NCBI GenBank assembly: GCA_050084515.1
Contig: CM114273.1
Span: 8,370,001 to 8,434,000, forward strand
From: Blasia pusilla
Taxonomy: Eukaryota; Marchantiophyta; Marchantiopsida; Blasiales
DNA length: 64,000 nt
Direction of reading: 5' to 3'
Shown here: piece after piece, positions 34,801 to 46,811 of the stretch
Layout of the letters: each line of letters begins with the position of its first letter
Numbering within the stretch: the first letter of the stretch is position 1
Notes under the pieces: model-generated
The model's database searches: none
Seen by the model: the letters and a program-made list of their open reading frames with translations, nothing else
Told to the model about the DNA's origin: nothing
Made by a program: the position numbers and the translations under genes

Positions 34801-35109
34801 GGGGGTGTCATAATACCCCCTATCTGGGATTTTAGGGGTCCTCGAATCTCTCTATTTGGGGACTCACCTGATCCCAAATGGATAGCTCTCAAGCTACCCG
34901 TTTTGGCGCTCCCAAGAAAAGTCTTCCCTGCCCGTTTTCATTTCTTCCCAGGTACCCCCATGGAATTAGGGCTTGCAGGTGACATACGTTGATTGCACGG
35001 GCCAACGCAAAACTCCGGCCCCCTCCTCTTTCGGGAGTAGCCCGGATGGCTTTCTGGGCCGGCCCCCCAAACCCGGACGATTTCATATATCCAATAAAAT
35101 GACACCCCC
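34801..35109. mobile_element. MITE with 11-bp TIRs and TA target site (mariner-like)
   Basis: The 309-bp unit starts GGGGGTGTCAT and ends ATGACACCCCC, a perfect inverted pair. It is flanked by TA at 34799-34800 and 35110-35111. The size, short TIRs and TA duplication fit a Tc1/mariner-type non-autonomous element. No coding capacity is present. Confidence 0.65.
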
Positions 35110-35111
35110 TA

Positions 35112-36042
35112 TTGTACCACTTTTGGATATTATGCTAATTTGAGTCTTTGAGCGTGTCATTAGGAGAGGAAGGTCTAGCCATTACCCATGGGAAAGGTCT
35201 ATTTACGGAAAAGGTTGGGCTAATTCATGATAAACTATATAAACCCAAACTTAGTGGGAACAATTTGCTCAACCCAACTCCTTCTTGATTAAATTTCACT
35301 CTTTTATGCTCACGACTTGCTAAGACAATGTTGGATCACGAGATTGGCAATCTATACTATAATTTGGGGGGTTAATTTTGTGTGGGAAGTGGGATTCTTT
35401 AAGAAGTGAAGCCTCTTCCCAAAGCAGTTTACCTAAGTTACCACTTCAAGAAAAGTGCCAAGGCAATCTATAGCCCCATCTATAAGATTAAGGGAGGAGA
35501 TTTCTTTTGGGAATGGTAAGTGTACACTTATCCCCAAAGTAGGAAGTCTTCTTCATTTGGAGAAATCCGCGGTGGTCTTGCTAAAAAAATAGTTTTAACC
35601 CATCACTCAACTTTCATATTTGTCTCTTTATGGATAATAAAAGAAAATATTCTACTTCTTCCTTACCTTCTACTTACTACAAGAGGACATTTGAAAGAAA
35701 TTACCTCAACTCAAAATATAACATAGACTATTGAGACTTGATAAGAATACAATTTATGGAGATTAAGCGTGGTGAAAAAATGGAAGGAATATAGGTAGAA
35801 AATTCGATATTTTATTGCATTTGATTGTCAATCACAATTGTAGTCTCTGATGATGATTGAGAGAGAAATTGAACAATGATTTCACAAGGATTATAATTTC
35901 TCAAAACCCAAATTTTGCCTATTTTTTTTGTACATCTCACGCCTTGGATTCTCCAATCCACGGATTGAGATATGAGGTGATCATTGTAGAAAATTACTAA
36001 AGAAGCATAATTGATGGAAAACGGCTCTCACACTCACACACC
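35112..36042. other. Intergenic DNA
   Basis: AT-rich sequence with no supported gene, RNA or repeat. Confidence 0.4.
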
Positions 36043-36047
36043 ACCAT

Positions 36048-37081
36048 TGTCGCGACCCTCATAACCAAACAACACCAAATACGCGCCAAGCGAAACATCA
36101 GAACTCAAAGGAACTCACGCCGCGAGGTTTGCGCTTTGGAGAGGCGTTTGGAAGAGTCTCTTGGAAAAGTCTAAGAGACAAAATGCGGAACAGAGTTGTG
36201 CGTTTCATGTGTTAGTGGTCGCGACCAGGAAACCTAGACCAAACGCGAGCCGAGACTTGAGATGAGTTGAGTCTTGGGAGGTTGGTTGCCAAAGAGGTGA
36301 GAACCAGTTTGGAACACGACTAGCGTTTTGGAGAATCTGACTGTGTTTAGGACCATAACGTTGAGCTCCAAGATGCGTTCGGAACAAGTAAGGGCGCGTT
36401 GGAAAGCTGATCTTGAGACGCTTCCAACGCACCAAAGATCTCAGCAAACGCATAAGTACAGGCTGAGATATTGGCCGAAAACGATTCAGAGAGCAATCGG
36501 GTTGAGGGCCAATTGGAGAGGCCCGGGTGTCTTTCCCTAAATGTAGGGGGCCCCCGGAGATCCCCAGAAGTACTAGTAAGGGGAGTACCTTCTCTGAGAT
36601 GTCTCGGGAAACGAAACCCCACTTTGGGCGCCAAACGGTGTTTCAGAGGCACGGGATGGAACGGGAGTTTGGCGCGGAAACCCGAAATCCAAACCTGATC
36701 CAAGGGAGTGGACTTTGTACGCCACACTTGGATTCCAACCCGAGATTCACTTCGTGCGAGTCTTGGTGAGGAACTCATTGGATGTTCATCGGACAGTTGG
36801 AACCGCTAGGCGCGAAACGCCGTTTCAGGTTCCTGAACCGACCAGAAAGTCTGTCCCAAGTCTTTCGAGACTTGCCCGTGTTGGAAACCGCGAAACTAGG
36901 AAGGTTGAGCTTGAAGAGAGAGTCCAAGACGAGAACTCGGAAAGTAATCCCGCTGATTGATCCAAGACCCGACTAACCGAAGTGCGTGTTTGGATGCAGA
37001 TCAGCGTTGAGAGCGTGACCTACTGAACGCACGCTTCCGCAACAAAGAAGATTAACGTTCAAGGAGAGTAGGCGCACGACA
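36048..37081 (+). repeat. Solo LTR, 1-kb family, copy 1
   Basis: A 1034-bp unit starts TGTCGCGACCCTC and ends GCGCACGACA. It is flanked by perfect 5-bp duplications ACCAT (36043-36047 and 37082-37086). It aligns over most of its length with the reverse complement of 47430-48427. No internal coding or partner LTR is present, so it is a solo LTR left by LTR-LTR recombination. The short frames inside it are not conserved between copies. The orientation given is arbitrary, TGTCGCGACC first. Confidence 0.85.
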
Positions 37082-37086
37082 ACCAT

Positions 37087-40059
37087 AGAGAACGAAATTT
37101 TGCAATGAGAGAATGAGTGGATGCTGGTCCACTTCTCAATTATATAGGGTATGTATAAGCAACCCTAACCCTAATCTTAACCATAGTCTCGAGTTAGAAT
37201 AATTGCGATTAACTAACCATAGTTAAGATAATCGCGCTTAACTGACTAACCAAGATTAAACTTCCATACTTCGTGTGAGTACCAAATGTATCAATTCAGG
37301 TGTCTCATGAGCTTGAATGTAACTCAATCTTCAATAATCATCCCTATTGCCACTTACTCAAATAGGTGTTGCTCCACTACTACTCTACACTCGATTTGAC
37401 TTGCCAATCGTTGATGATTAGTTATGAGAGAGAAATTGAGTTATAGTGTTTGAGGATTTTTCAATATGTTTTTCATTATTGTGATCTAGCAAATGTTTGA
37501 TAAAAAAGGGGATCATTCATCCTTCCCCTTGGATTTATGTTATCTAATGTTTGAGTTTGAAAGCAACCATGAACATTCATAGGCGCGCCATTTCTAGGCC
37601 TCCCCATATTTTTTAAGCTTGGACTCTTAACACTTGCAAGAATCCCCAAGTTTGTCTCATTTCTTAGATCCTAATTTTTAGATCACAATGATCTTGGCCA
37701 TGAGGAATCTACAACTACCCAATGACTTAAGAAAGAAGATGGATGGTTATATTATTTATAACTCCTAACAATAAGCCTCCTACGTATTTGCAAGTCCCAA
37801 GTGCCCTCTTCGCTTTTTCAAATGGGCTAAAATCCATTTGTCCATCTCATAAGATTAGATTTTAAATTAGACTATGTAGATTTTTTAGCCACAAGAAGCA
37901 AATACATCTATATATATCCATGGCTCAAATTTTCTCCTTTGTGTCCATGTTGGTTTATGATTTCTTTCTCCATGATCTATATCATATATGGAGTCATTGT
38001 AGGCTAGGAGAAATATTTTTTCGCACATGCGTAAAGTTAAGAGAACAACAAGTTTGAATGGCCCTTATAATATTGCCCTAAATTACAAATTCACATATTG
38101 TATTGATGCGTATTCAACTTGATTGTATCAATGCAAAAGGTCTTGACGTACTGTTTGTATTGCCAAATCCTCTTCATATGAATTTATGCATTTGATTATT
38201 GAGATTGTATTTGTATCAAATCTATGAGATCCGCATCAATTGTCTTGATTTGGCAGATTTTGAAAAAATCATCTTAGGTTTCACAATCATATGCAATTTG
38301 TATCGATCTAGATTGACAAAATTTTGACATGACTGCAAGTCAACAAGAAAATAAGGCTCAAGGTCCAACTACGTTTAGAAGATTGGAACTCCCATAGAGC
38401 ACATGCACATCACACCGATTCGCACATGCATGTTGCACTAGTAATTCAAGACAGGGTATCTCTTGATGTTTCCTAGATCAATCCCATAGCATACAAGTAG
38501 GATGCAAGTAAAAATCTATTTTCATGGAGCATGTAACCAATAAAAATTTATAATTTGTTTGAAGCAAAGTGGTATGGATGGCAAAAGAGAAAAGAAGATA
38601 GTTTCTTTTAAGCACCGATAAATAATTGGAGTGAAAATTAAATTAAACAAGGCCTATTTTAAGGTTGGGAAGATGGTCAAGCCTACTTTTCCAGAAATTC
38701 AAAATGCATCCATGGGGTTATTATACAAATTAATGATCCATACTTGAACATAGGTTGAAAATAACGATGTCTCACTTGGAATGGAGACATGTGACATAAC
38801 ATAGATACTTTGCAAAGTTCGTATCCTCTTCAAGATGGTCATAGCTTGAAAGTGGCCAAGGTTAAATAATAAAAAGAAAATTTATAAAAGTTGAAATTTT
38901 AGAGATTAGATGAGAATCTCTCATTTTTTGACTTTTTAAAGAGTTTACAATAATTTTTTTCTTTTTTCCTTATAATAAATAGAATTCTGTTTTATTTGTT
39001 CATTATAATATTATACTTGAACATATTATTACTATCGATAGATTCATTTAATAGTATAGAAATAATATTCAAATAATTGATATGATTTTGGAAGTCTAGT
39101 AAGAAAACATTGTTCGATTGAAAAGAGTGAGGTGATGGGTAATTTTGGTGACGAATTGAAACTTACTAGAAGGGGTTTGTTGAAAAACAAGAAGCGCTCT
39201 CTTCATGAGGGGAAAGAAACAATAAGAGAATATGTAAGAATTAGAAGGGATCCAAGAATTTATAATTCTATAGAAGAGAAATCGCTTGGCCAAAAATTAA
39301 TTTACCAATCTATTAATGCAATCTTATGAATACAAAGTGGAACAATTTTCATTGCAAGTACAAAGATACAATATGCAAGGAGAGCAAAAAAAGAACCAAT
39401 GTTAGAATTATATACTTTTTGACCTTACAACAATAAGCTGGTGGTTTTGTCAATGTACTATGTTCACTCACCATTTTTTTATGGTTTCTCCAAAGTGTAC
39501 TACATACACAATATCATTTGACCAATTGGAAGATGTCCCACTCATGAACTCTTGAGAAGGAGTTCTACCATACTTCAATAGTTATGACCTCAGACAAGTA
39601 GTGCCATCAAATTAACGTAGATGAGGGACTAATTCTAGTGTTTTACTAGTAGTATGAAAATAAGCATAGAGAGTAGAGAAAGAGCCCCCCAAAAACCCTT
39701 CCCTTCTTATTCCAAATATGTTGAAAAATAAAAGAATTGCCAAAAGAGTGCATGAAATTCCACTACGCAACACAGTGATCTTCATATCCTTTATATTTAT
39801 TTGTCTTGCAACGTCCCTGTGCGCAAGGAACAAATGTTACATATTTTCCAATTTTGAAATAAATAAAAAGAAAAATTAGAGAATTGTGTTATCTTATGTC
39901 ACGTTAAATGGGGGGAGAAAAACATATTGCCAACTCCTTTCACTGCCGGCGCTAGAGGCCCACTTAGTAGTAGTCATAGCTCTCTTGTTGTTGCTGATAT
40001 TGTCTCTGCTGTTGGTGAGTTTCGTCGTTAGGGGGGGGAATGCCCCCTTCTTCCTTTTC
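37087..40059. other. AT-rich intergenic DNA
   Basis: No supported gene. A doublet of CCCTAA occurs near 37163, too short to be an interstitial telomere. The remainder is AT-rich with short frames only. Confidence 0.4.
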
Positions 40060-40162
40060 TGGTCGTGTTGTGGCCTTCAGGTTTTGACTCTTTGAGTCCC
40101 CCTCTTTTGTACTTCCGATGGGTTTTCCATCACTCGTTTTTATCGAAGTGCATCTTTCTTCA
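40060..40162 (-). repeat. Inverted repeat copy, left (pair with 44818-44923)
   Basis: About 100 bp is nearly identical, in reverse orientation, to 44818-44923. On the minus strand it can encode ERCTSIKTSDGKPIGSTKEGD and onward; the other copy encodes the same peptide on the plus strand. No known domain. It may be an exon fragment or a mobile remnant. Confidence 0.7.
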
Positions 40163-40317
40163 CTGCCACACATGATAAACGGGCCAGCTCCATACATACG
40201 CGTGGTGTATGTCACTGTATGAAGGCAGACCATACCATACCATACCAGACCAGACCGACCTGAGTCACCTGACCTTGAGATGCCCGTTCGAGGGTTGCGG
40301 CGTCGTGCTATCACATT

Positions 40318-40412
40318 CCGTCCAAGTCTACATCCTGGCAGATCGAAACCGACAGGGTGCGAGTCCGCGGACCGCAATGACTCCAGTGAGTAACGGGTGT
40401 AGACTTGGACGG
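40318..40412. other. Foldback with 18-bp arms
   Basis: CCGTCCAAGTCTACATCC (40318-40335) pairs with the segment 40395-40412 apart from one G-U-type mismatch, leaving a 59-base loop. The arms are shorter than expected for a plant microRNA precursor, so function is unassigned. Confidence 0.6.
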
Positions 40413-41640
40413 AGCCGTGCTGAAATTGACCCATGGTTAAAATGTACGACTCTGGGTCAAAATCCGCACGTGCCCGCCCGAACGGGCGCAGAACGGCGAG
40501 GGGTCACGATAGATCCCGGCATCCGCTGGCCACGAAATCGCGAGGTCCAGGGTGTGATCGTTTTCTTTCCCCGGGGGAACGACCCCCTTCTTTCTTCAAG
40601 GTTAGATATCTCTCTCTCCCTATTGGTCCTACCATCGGTGCAGGTTTGGGAGTTTTCCTTCTTCAGCTTACCCCACGGTTTAAAACATTTAGGCTACCAT
40701 ACTGGATGTTTCGCCTGAGTTTCCCCCACATATGGGGGTCGGGCGTGACTTGTAGGTTTAGATTTGCAAGTTGTTTGCAGGTTCTTTTTTGAACGGGCAC
40801 TTCATTTCCAGAATTCGAGATTTACCCTTTATCAAGCTTTGACTTTTTTGAGGCCGGCATGGCTATTCCCAGCGGTCTAAGCAATTGCCGGTTGGTTTTT
40901 GTCGGTCCTCTTTTGCATGTGAGGTCTTAAATTTCTTTCCCTTACGCTTATTGTCTTTCCTTCCGTGCTTCCCTTACAATTTTCTACCCATTAGAACCTC
41001 ATCTTTCTTTTCCATGTTATGATTTTCCTACTCACCCAAAAACCATAATTCTTTCCTCCACTATTTCCCTTATACTTCCTTTCTCCCCATGAAACCACCA
41101 TCGTTTCCTAGCCTATTCCCCTTACACAATCATCTTTGGTAGGAGTACAACATGGTCAAACTTCCCCAACAACTGGGAGCTAGAGATCATGCCCCTCAAG
41201 AGTAATTGGAGCTCTAAAGTTCCAATCCATTTTAAATGGACTCTAGATTCTACGTGTGGGAGCTACAAATTAGATGAAGATGACGAATTCGGATATTTTT
41301 GATCAAATATGTGGGAGGAAAGATATATGTCATGATTGAGAAATAACAATCTTAAGTTGGGACAATTGTTCCACAAAATCACAACCTCACCCAACACCTT
41401 TCATGATTAGTGGAAGGACCCTCTAGAGCAATGCTCATAATTGCATCTAGCTATTGTGTGCTTAGCCTATTATGAAATTTACTTTTGATCATGTTATGAA
41501 TAGGGAATGCTCTCACATATGGCAATACGAGCACATTGAACTTTTGTAACATTAGAAAATATAAGCAAGTTTGCAAACTTACAAAATAAAGATAGAAACC
41601 AACTTACCATCGCCCTCAAATCTCTTAAATTATGATCTTT
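40413..41640. other. Intergenic DNA
   Basis: No gene is recognised. Pyrimidine-rich sequence covers about 40930-41110. Confidence 0.35.
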
Positions 41641-42299
41641 CTACTCAATTATAACCATAAACTTAAAATAATGGGACCCTTGTTTCACAACAAGAACATT
41701 TATGACAACAAATTGTTGATATTCCCTCGAGGGTAAATGACTTCTAAAGGATCCACATAAGTCCTCCAAATCTATATATCCCCAATTTTGTAATCCCACT
41801 TGTCGGGAAGGTATGTACAAGGGCTTAAGAATTCTCATTTCACCAATGATATTGTTGTCTCTAAAAAAACCCAACAAGGCTATATAAACACTTTCAACAA
41901 ACCTATTTTGAAATAATGAAGCAACCTCCATATCCCTCCATGGATGACTCCTTAACATCTCTATCTTGTGGAGTATCAAATTCTTGCACCTTATCTCAAA
42001 TTGTAGATGTCTAAGACAACCTCGAGGGGTCCAAAATCTTGTAGAATGTGATACTATTTGTCTTATGAGAATGTTGATGAATTCAAATCATGATTTTATA
42101 TCACAAATTTTATGGTAATATAAGAAATTTTAGAATTAAAAATGTTACAAATAGTGTTGATATCCACAAACTTGCACCAAAAGATCTTGCTCACATTAGA
42201 AAGCTTAGAAAGAATGTTAGCCAAAAGGTAAAATCCATAGATCACTTCACATGATTCAAACTTGTTATATAAATTTGCGACATTCCCACCATCTTCCAA
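41641..42299 (-). pseudogene. Possible hAT-like transposase remnant
   Basis: Two minus-strand frames read in tandem. The first (42096-42299) has LANILSKLSNVSKIFWCKFVDI; the second (41641-41979) has FVESVYIALLGFFRDNNIIG, then MRILKPLYIPS and GYIDLEDLC. The pattern of leucine/phenylalanine spacing resembles the C-terminal half of hAT-type transposases found in plant and animal zinc-finger transposon proteins. The match is from memory of the family pattern and is weak. A stop and frame break separate the parts, and no termini were found. Confidence 0.3.
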
Positions 42300-44817
42300 A
42301 GGGGAATTTCCCTTAGGTACCTCACCATAGATTCACGTAAATCATACGATGTAGAAACGGCTTGCCGACATCTATTAATGTTATCTTTAGCTCCTAATAT
42401 TTTTTAACTCTTAAAATTTGCTACTACTTCCTTGGTTATGTACATAGTTTCTTTCTATTAGACTCTTAAACAATATGAGCTATTTTTTAAGCCTCATTTA
42501 GATATCCAATTAATGCGCTTTGCACAACACATGCACTATAAGACAAGTCGAGGATAGAGTCCACTTTTGTAGATATGGACTTATAATATGATGCTTTTGA
42601 AGTTGTGAAAGCATCTAAAATTTGTTTTTTGTGCAACACAATGTATTGAAAGGATAATACATATTTCCTTTTATTTCATTTGTGAAGCTACCCAAATCTA
42701 GCTACCTACTATTGTAGAGGCACCATGTGAAGTGAAACTACCATTTAAAAAAAAATCTAGCCCTCACTCTTAGTCACTATGATGAGCTCCAATAAAGTTT
42801 TAGTGATAGCATTAGAGAATTCAGATCCGCAATGAAGCAATCCTAGAAAACAACACTATTCTCAACCCTCTTCTATGAATGAAGCAAACACAACTAAATT
42901 TTGTATATTATATACATCTCTAGACTTTTCAATCATACGCCCAAATAACGTGGAAGCTTTAACTCTAGCAAGAGTCCTTCTAAACAAAAATGGGCTGAGT
43001 AGCCTAAGTGAAAAGAGAAATGTCATTATAACTCGTCTCATCTCGGTGTAGATATTTAGTTATAGGTATATTCACAAAAAGAAACCACTTACATATATTA
43101 GGAAATTTTTATGTATAGCATATTCTTCTTCATATGGAATATGTATTCGTAAATAACGTCACAAGAGCTACCTCGCAAGTCCAATTTGGCCATAGATTCG
43201 TTACATTCATTGGAAACCCAAAATAGCTTGACGTGCGGTGAAAATCAAAACCTTACGATTTCTTGCTCTATCTCTAACAAAACTACTCTTATCATTTCTA
43301 TTTTCTTTTTCAGAAAAAGAGCAATGACATTTTTGCAAAGTTTAAACTTTGAAAACAAATCTTTCAAGGATTATGTGAAAGTCCATCCAATCATACATTT
43401 TGTATCATACATCCTTCCATATGAAATGGTTTTTTCTTGGTTATGAGTGCACTGCTCCTTGAGGCAAGGCAACAATAACCAAGCAGTGGGATTCATGAGG
43501 GGCAACTTGTGTTGGGGAAACTGGATAGGTAGGGCAAGGTGAACACCTACAAACCCACTCAAGATGAAGGAAGAAAATGGCAAAATGCAAATAATTGGAA
43601 AACAACAACATCACAAAAACATAATAAACACACGGATGAGCAAGATAATGACTATTAATGATGCCATAGTGGTTACATACAAAGTGATGCTAAACACAAA
43701 AGATTCAAAAAAAATCACAACACTCCCATGAGGGCGACCCACTCGAAGAATCAAAGTGAAGGTCATTGAAGGACACAAGACGTTTAGTGGCAGCAACAAT
43801 TCGATGACAGTGACAGAGTACCGACAGTGGCAACAACAATTCGATGAGACTCATAAGAGAAGGAAGCAAAGACATGAATAAGAAATGAGGAATTCATGGC
43901 CCCTTCCTCAACCCCACCCATGCCTCGCACCTTGGGTTTCGTGGAAGTTCAATGGTGAACTAGTGTGCAGCCCTTTTTCCCACCCCATTTCAATAAAGCA
44001 CCTATTTCTAAAAATACTTACAAAGTGCTAAAAATATAAAAAAATATTTTTAGAATCCATTGTAACATTGGAGAGCACATTTTAATTAAAAGGGTGTTGT
44101 GACAAAACTACAAACTTTCATTATGGCCCCTACTATAGCCCTTAAACTCTGCAATTAAGCATGGTGACCACACGTCCCATAAACAGGCAGAGAGAGGGCA
44201 GGGCAACGGAACTATAGTTCATCTCCCGAGGAAATAGTCGAGCCGCTAGATTGCCTGCACACTTGAATCTACATTTGGGGATGTGGTATGACATAAAAGT
44301 GCGTGATAGGGAGGGGGGTGGCACAAGAGTGTGCGAGGAGGCCTAAGTGAGAGGAGTGCGTCATGATAGGAGTTAAGTTGGGTGAAGGCTGGGAACTACC
44401 TGCCCCGTTTGAATTCTAGGTTTTTTTTAGAGTGAGTTCTCGATGCAGAGAGGTAGGAACGACGTGACTAGTAATCAGCTGCTGTATGCGCTATATCCGA
44501 GCTTGATTTCCAGTTTGAGCGTTTACCTGCGGAGCTTTCTTGCCTTCCGGCTCTCCTACTTTGAGAAATGTAGCAAAAAAAAAAGATAGCGCACAACAAA
44601 CCTTCAGCCTCGTCAGGTTTGAATGCACATTGCAGTTCGAGCTGGATCAGCCCACCGTCGACCTATCACTAAGGATTGGTTGTGGTTGGTGGCAAACCAG
44701 AGCGTCGTCGACACCTCAGGATTAAAGAATCAGGATTAAGGAAAAACTTCTCCCCTTACTTGCTCCATTTTGCTATTAGGTCTCCTGATACACTTTGCAC
44801 CGTGCGCATTTGTCATC
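42300..44817. other. Intergenic DNA
   Basis: Nothing supported beyond possible further decayed transposase sequence. Frames up to 86 residues show no recognisable domain. Confidence 0.35.
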
Positions 44818-44923
44818 CGAAGAAAGAAGATGCACTTCGATAAAAACGAGTGATGGAAAACCCATCGGAAGTACAAAAGAAGGGGACTCAAAGAGTCAAA
44901 ACCTGAAGGCCACAACAGGACCA
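44818..44923 (+). repeat. Inverted repeat copy, right (pair with 40060-40162)
   Basis: This is the plus-strand counterpart of the left copy, encoding CTSIKTSDGKPIGSTKEGDS in the same register. The two copies differ at only one or two bases plus a 3-base length difference at the edge. Confidence 0.7.
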
Positions 44924-45931
44924 ACACAACATTTGTCATCAGGGTTGCAACGTGTGGGTATCGGCCGGATTCCAATTTCAGCTCTGCTTTGTAGTATCGA
45001 TTTTAATGCGCAAATTTGTGACGGCTCCAGCCAAATAAGTGCATTAGTATTTTGATTGGTCCATATTTGTGCCTCTCGATATGAATGAGCTTCATAAATG
45101 GAAAAGGACCATCAAACTTTCTTGATCAGAACTGATTCCTGTCAATACACGAATTTTCTTACTTCGTAATCAGCCTACCTGAATTTCTTTCTCCGAGTAC
45201 ACTACTTCATTGGCATTACTACATTCTGCCATTGGGATAGTGAGGATATGCAGTCTCGTTTCCATTGAATCCCGACGTGCATGAACTATGGTCGCTGCCA
45301 TTAATTCAGAATGTCCAATCGCCCCCGATTGTTGTTGCATATCTTACTGGCCTCGAGGGTGGTGGCCATACTTGTCCGGATTCTCTCCTACGTAGCCGTT
45401 TCCATTTTTGTGTCTATTGGATTTTGGCTTACCTCCGAGTTTCAATGTGCACCTTAAGCGGGTGTAAATCTACCCATCTGAGCTTATTGTTGTCTGCTTT
45501 CCCAGAAATTTGCCAAGCTGCTCTAAATTCCGCTCCAAGAAACCATATTCTCAATAGTCTCATGCCTCTGCATCAATCGTCGGGGATTTCTGTCTACCTT
45601 TGTTCTTTCCGCGGCCAATCGTTGTCCGTGACCACCTTGTTATTGCAGCAAGACCCAAAGCAGAAACCTTAGTTTTCTCTTTCGTCTATTCCAGTTCGCG
45701 TTGGACATCAGGTAACACTCCAGGCTTCACCCGGTTTTAGTTCACATTTAATTCCTGAAGGCCTACGACTTCAGCCTTGGGTCCGACAATGGTGCAAAGT
45801 ATGTTCACGTTTCTCTTAGCATTGTGCATAAATGAAACCAGATGTATTGTTGTTTTCTTTGTAAAAGGAAACAGATATCGTCATACTTTTGCGCTTGCCA
45901 GCTAGCCATCGACACAGGGCGATATTATTAC
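44924..45931. other. Intergenic DNA
   Basis: The longest frame (45265-45672, plus, 135 residues) has no recognised domain and unremarkable codon content. I do not call it a gene. Confidence 0.35.
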
Positions 45932-46507
45932 TCTTCTTGAAGTCGTCAAAGGGTGTAGTGAAATAAGGTATACTGAGCTTTATACAAGAAAGATTTTCTC
46001 AATTACCTAACACAATTTTGGCTAACTTTCGTGTGTATGTGGTGGACAACGTTAAGCTCATAAGGCAATAGTAGAAATCTTCAAGTATGTATAAGGAAAC
46101 CTTCTCCTTTCAATCAGGTGGTCAGCTTCTGTGTTGATTGTAGTTTGCTTTGCTAATTCTTACTTCTCTTTTCTGTCAATTATGAATTTCATCATCTGTA
46201 CAGAGACATCTCTAAATTTTTCCTCTCCTTGAAGTGGTCAAAGAGTGCAGTGAAATAAGTATACCGAACTTCATACAAGAAGGATTTTCTCAGTTGTCTA
46301 ACCAATTCTGGCTGACTTTCATATGTATGTGGTGGACAGTGTTAAGCTCATTAGGCAATAGTATAAATCTATAGGTATGTACAAGGAAACCTTCTCCTTT
46401 CAATCAGGTCTTCAGCTTCTATGCTGAGTGTGGTTTGCTTTGCTAATTCTCTCACTTTTCTCCTTCTTTCAATTATGAATTTCATCATCTGTAAGGAGAT
46501 ATCTATT
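45932..46507. repeat. Imperfect tandem duplication of about 280 bp
   Basis: Unit one (45932-46213) and unit two (46225-46507) share long runs such as AAACCTTCTCCTTTCAATCA and TATGAATTTCATCATCTGTA. They diverge by scattered substitutions and small indels. Non-coding. Confidence 0.8.
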
Positions 46508-46811
46508 ATTCTGGTTTAGTTGTAGGTCTGAATTCTGACGCTGCATTTGTAGCATTCAAGTTTGCGTCTCATAGGGTTCATTGTCACTGGTGACTCTAAG
46601 AAACATCTATTTACGTTATCTGTTTATTCCTTTACATGGTCAATGATGATACGCCTGCCTATCCGCTGTTGCTAAGGTGACTCCTCATGCCTAGTAGTTA
46701 ACTACATTGCTACTCACAGATATCTAGTAGTGGAGAACTACTGCCTATAGTCAATTGTTTCAGTTGACATTCAGAGTGCACACTAGTGCATGATGTCACA
46801 TATCAACTCTT

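Noticed and set aside
36328-36960. Several open frames of 70-140 residues
   Set aside because: They lie inside a solo LTR and are not conserved in its second copy.
37160-37180. Interstitial telomere repeat
   Set aside because: Only two CCCTAA-type units occur, as expected by chance in this composition.
45265-45672. 135-residue plus-strand frame as a gene
   Set aside because: No domain, no conserved partner and low-quality composition in a region of non-coding duplications.
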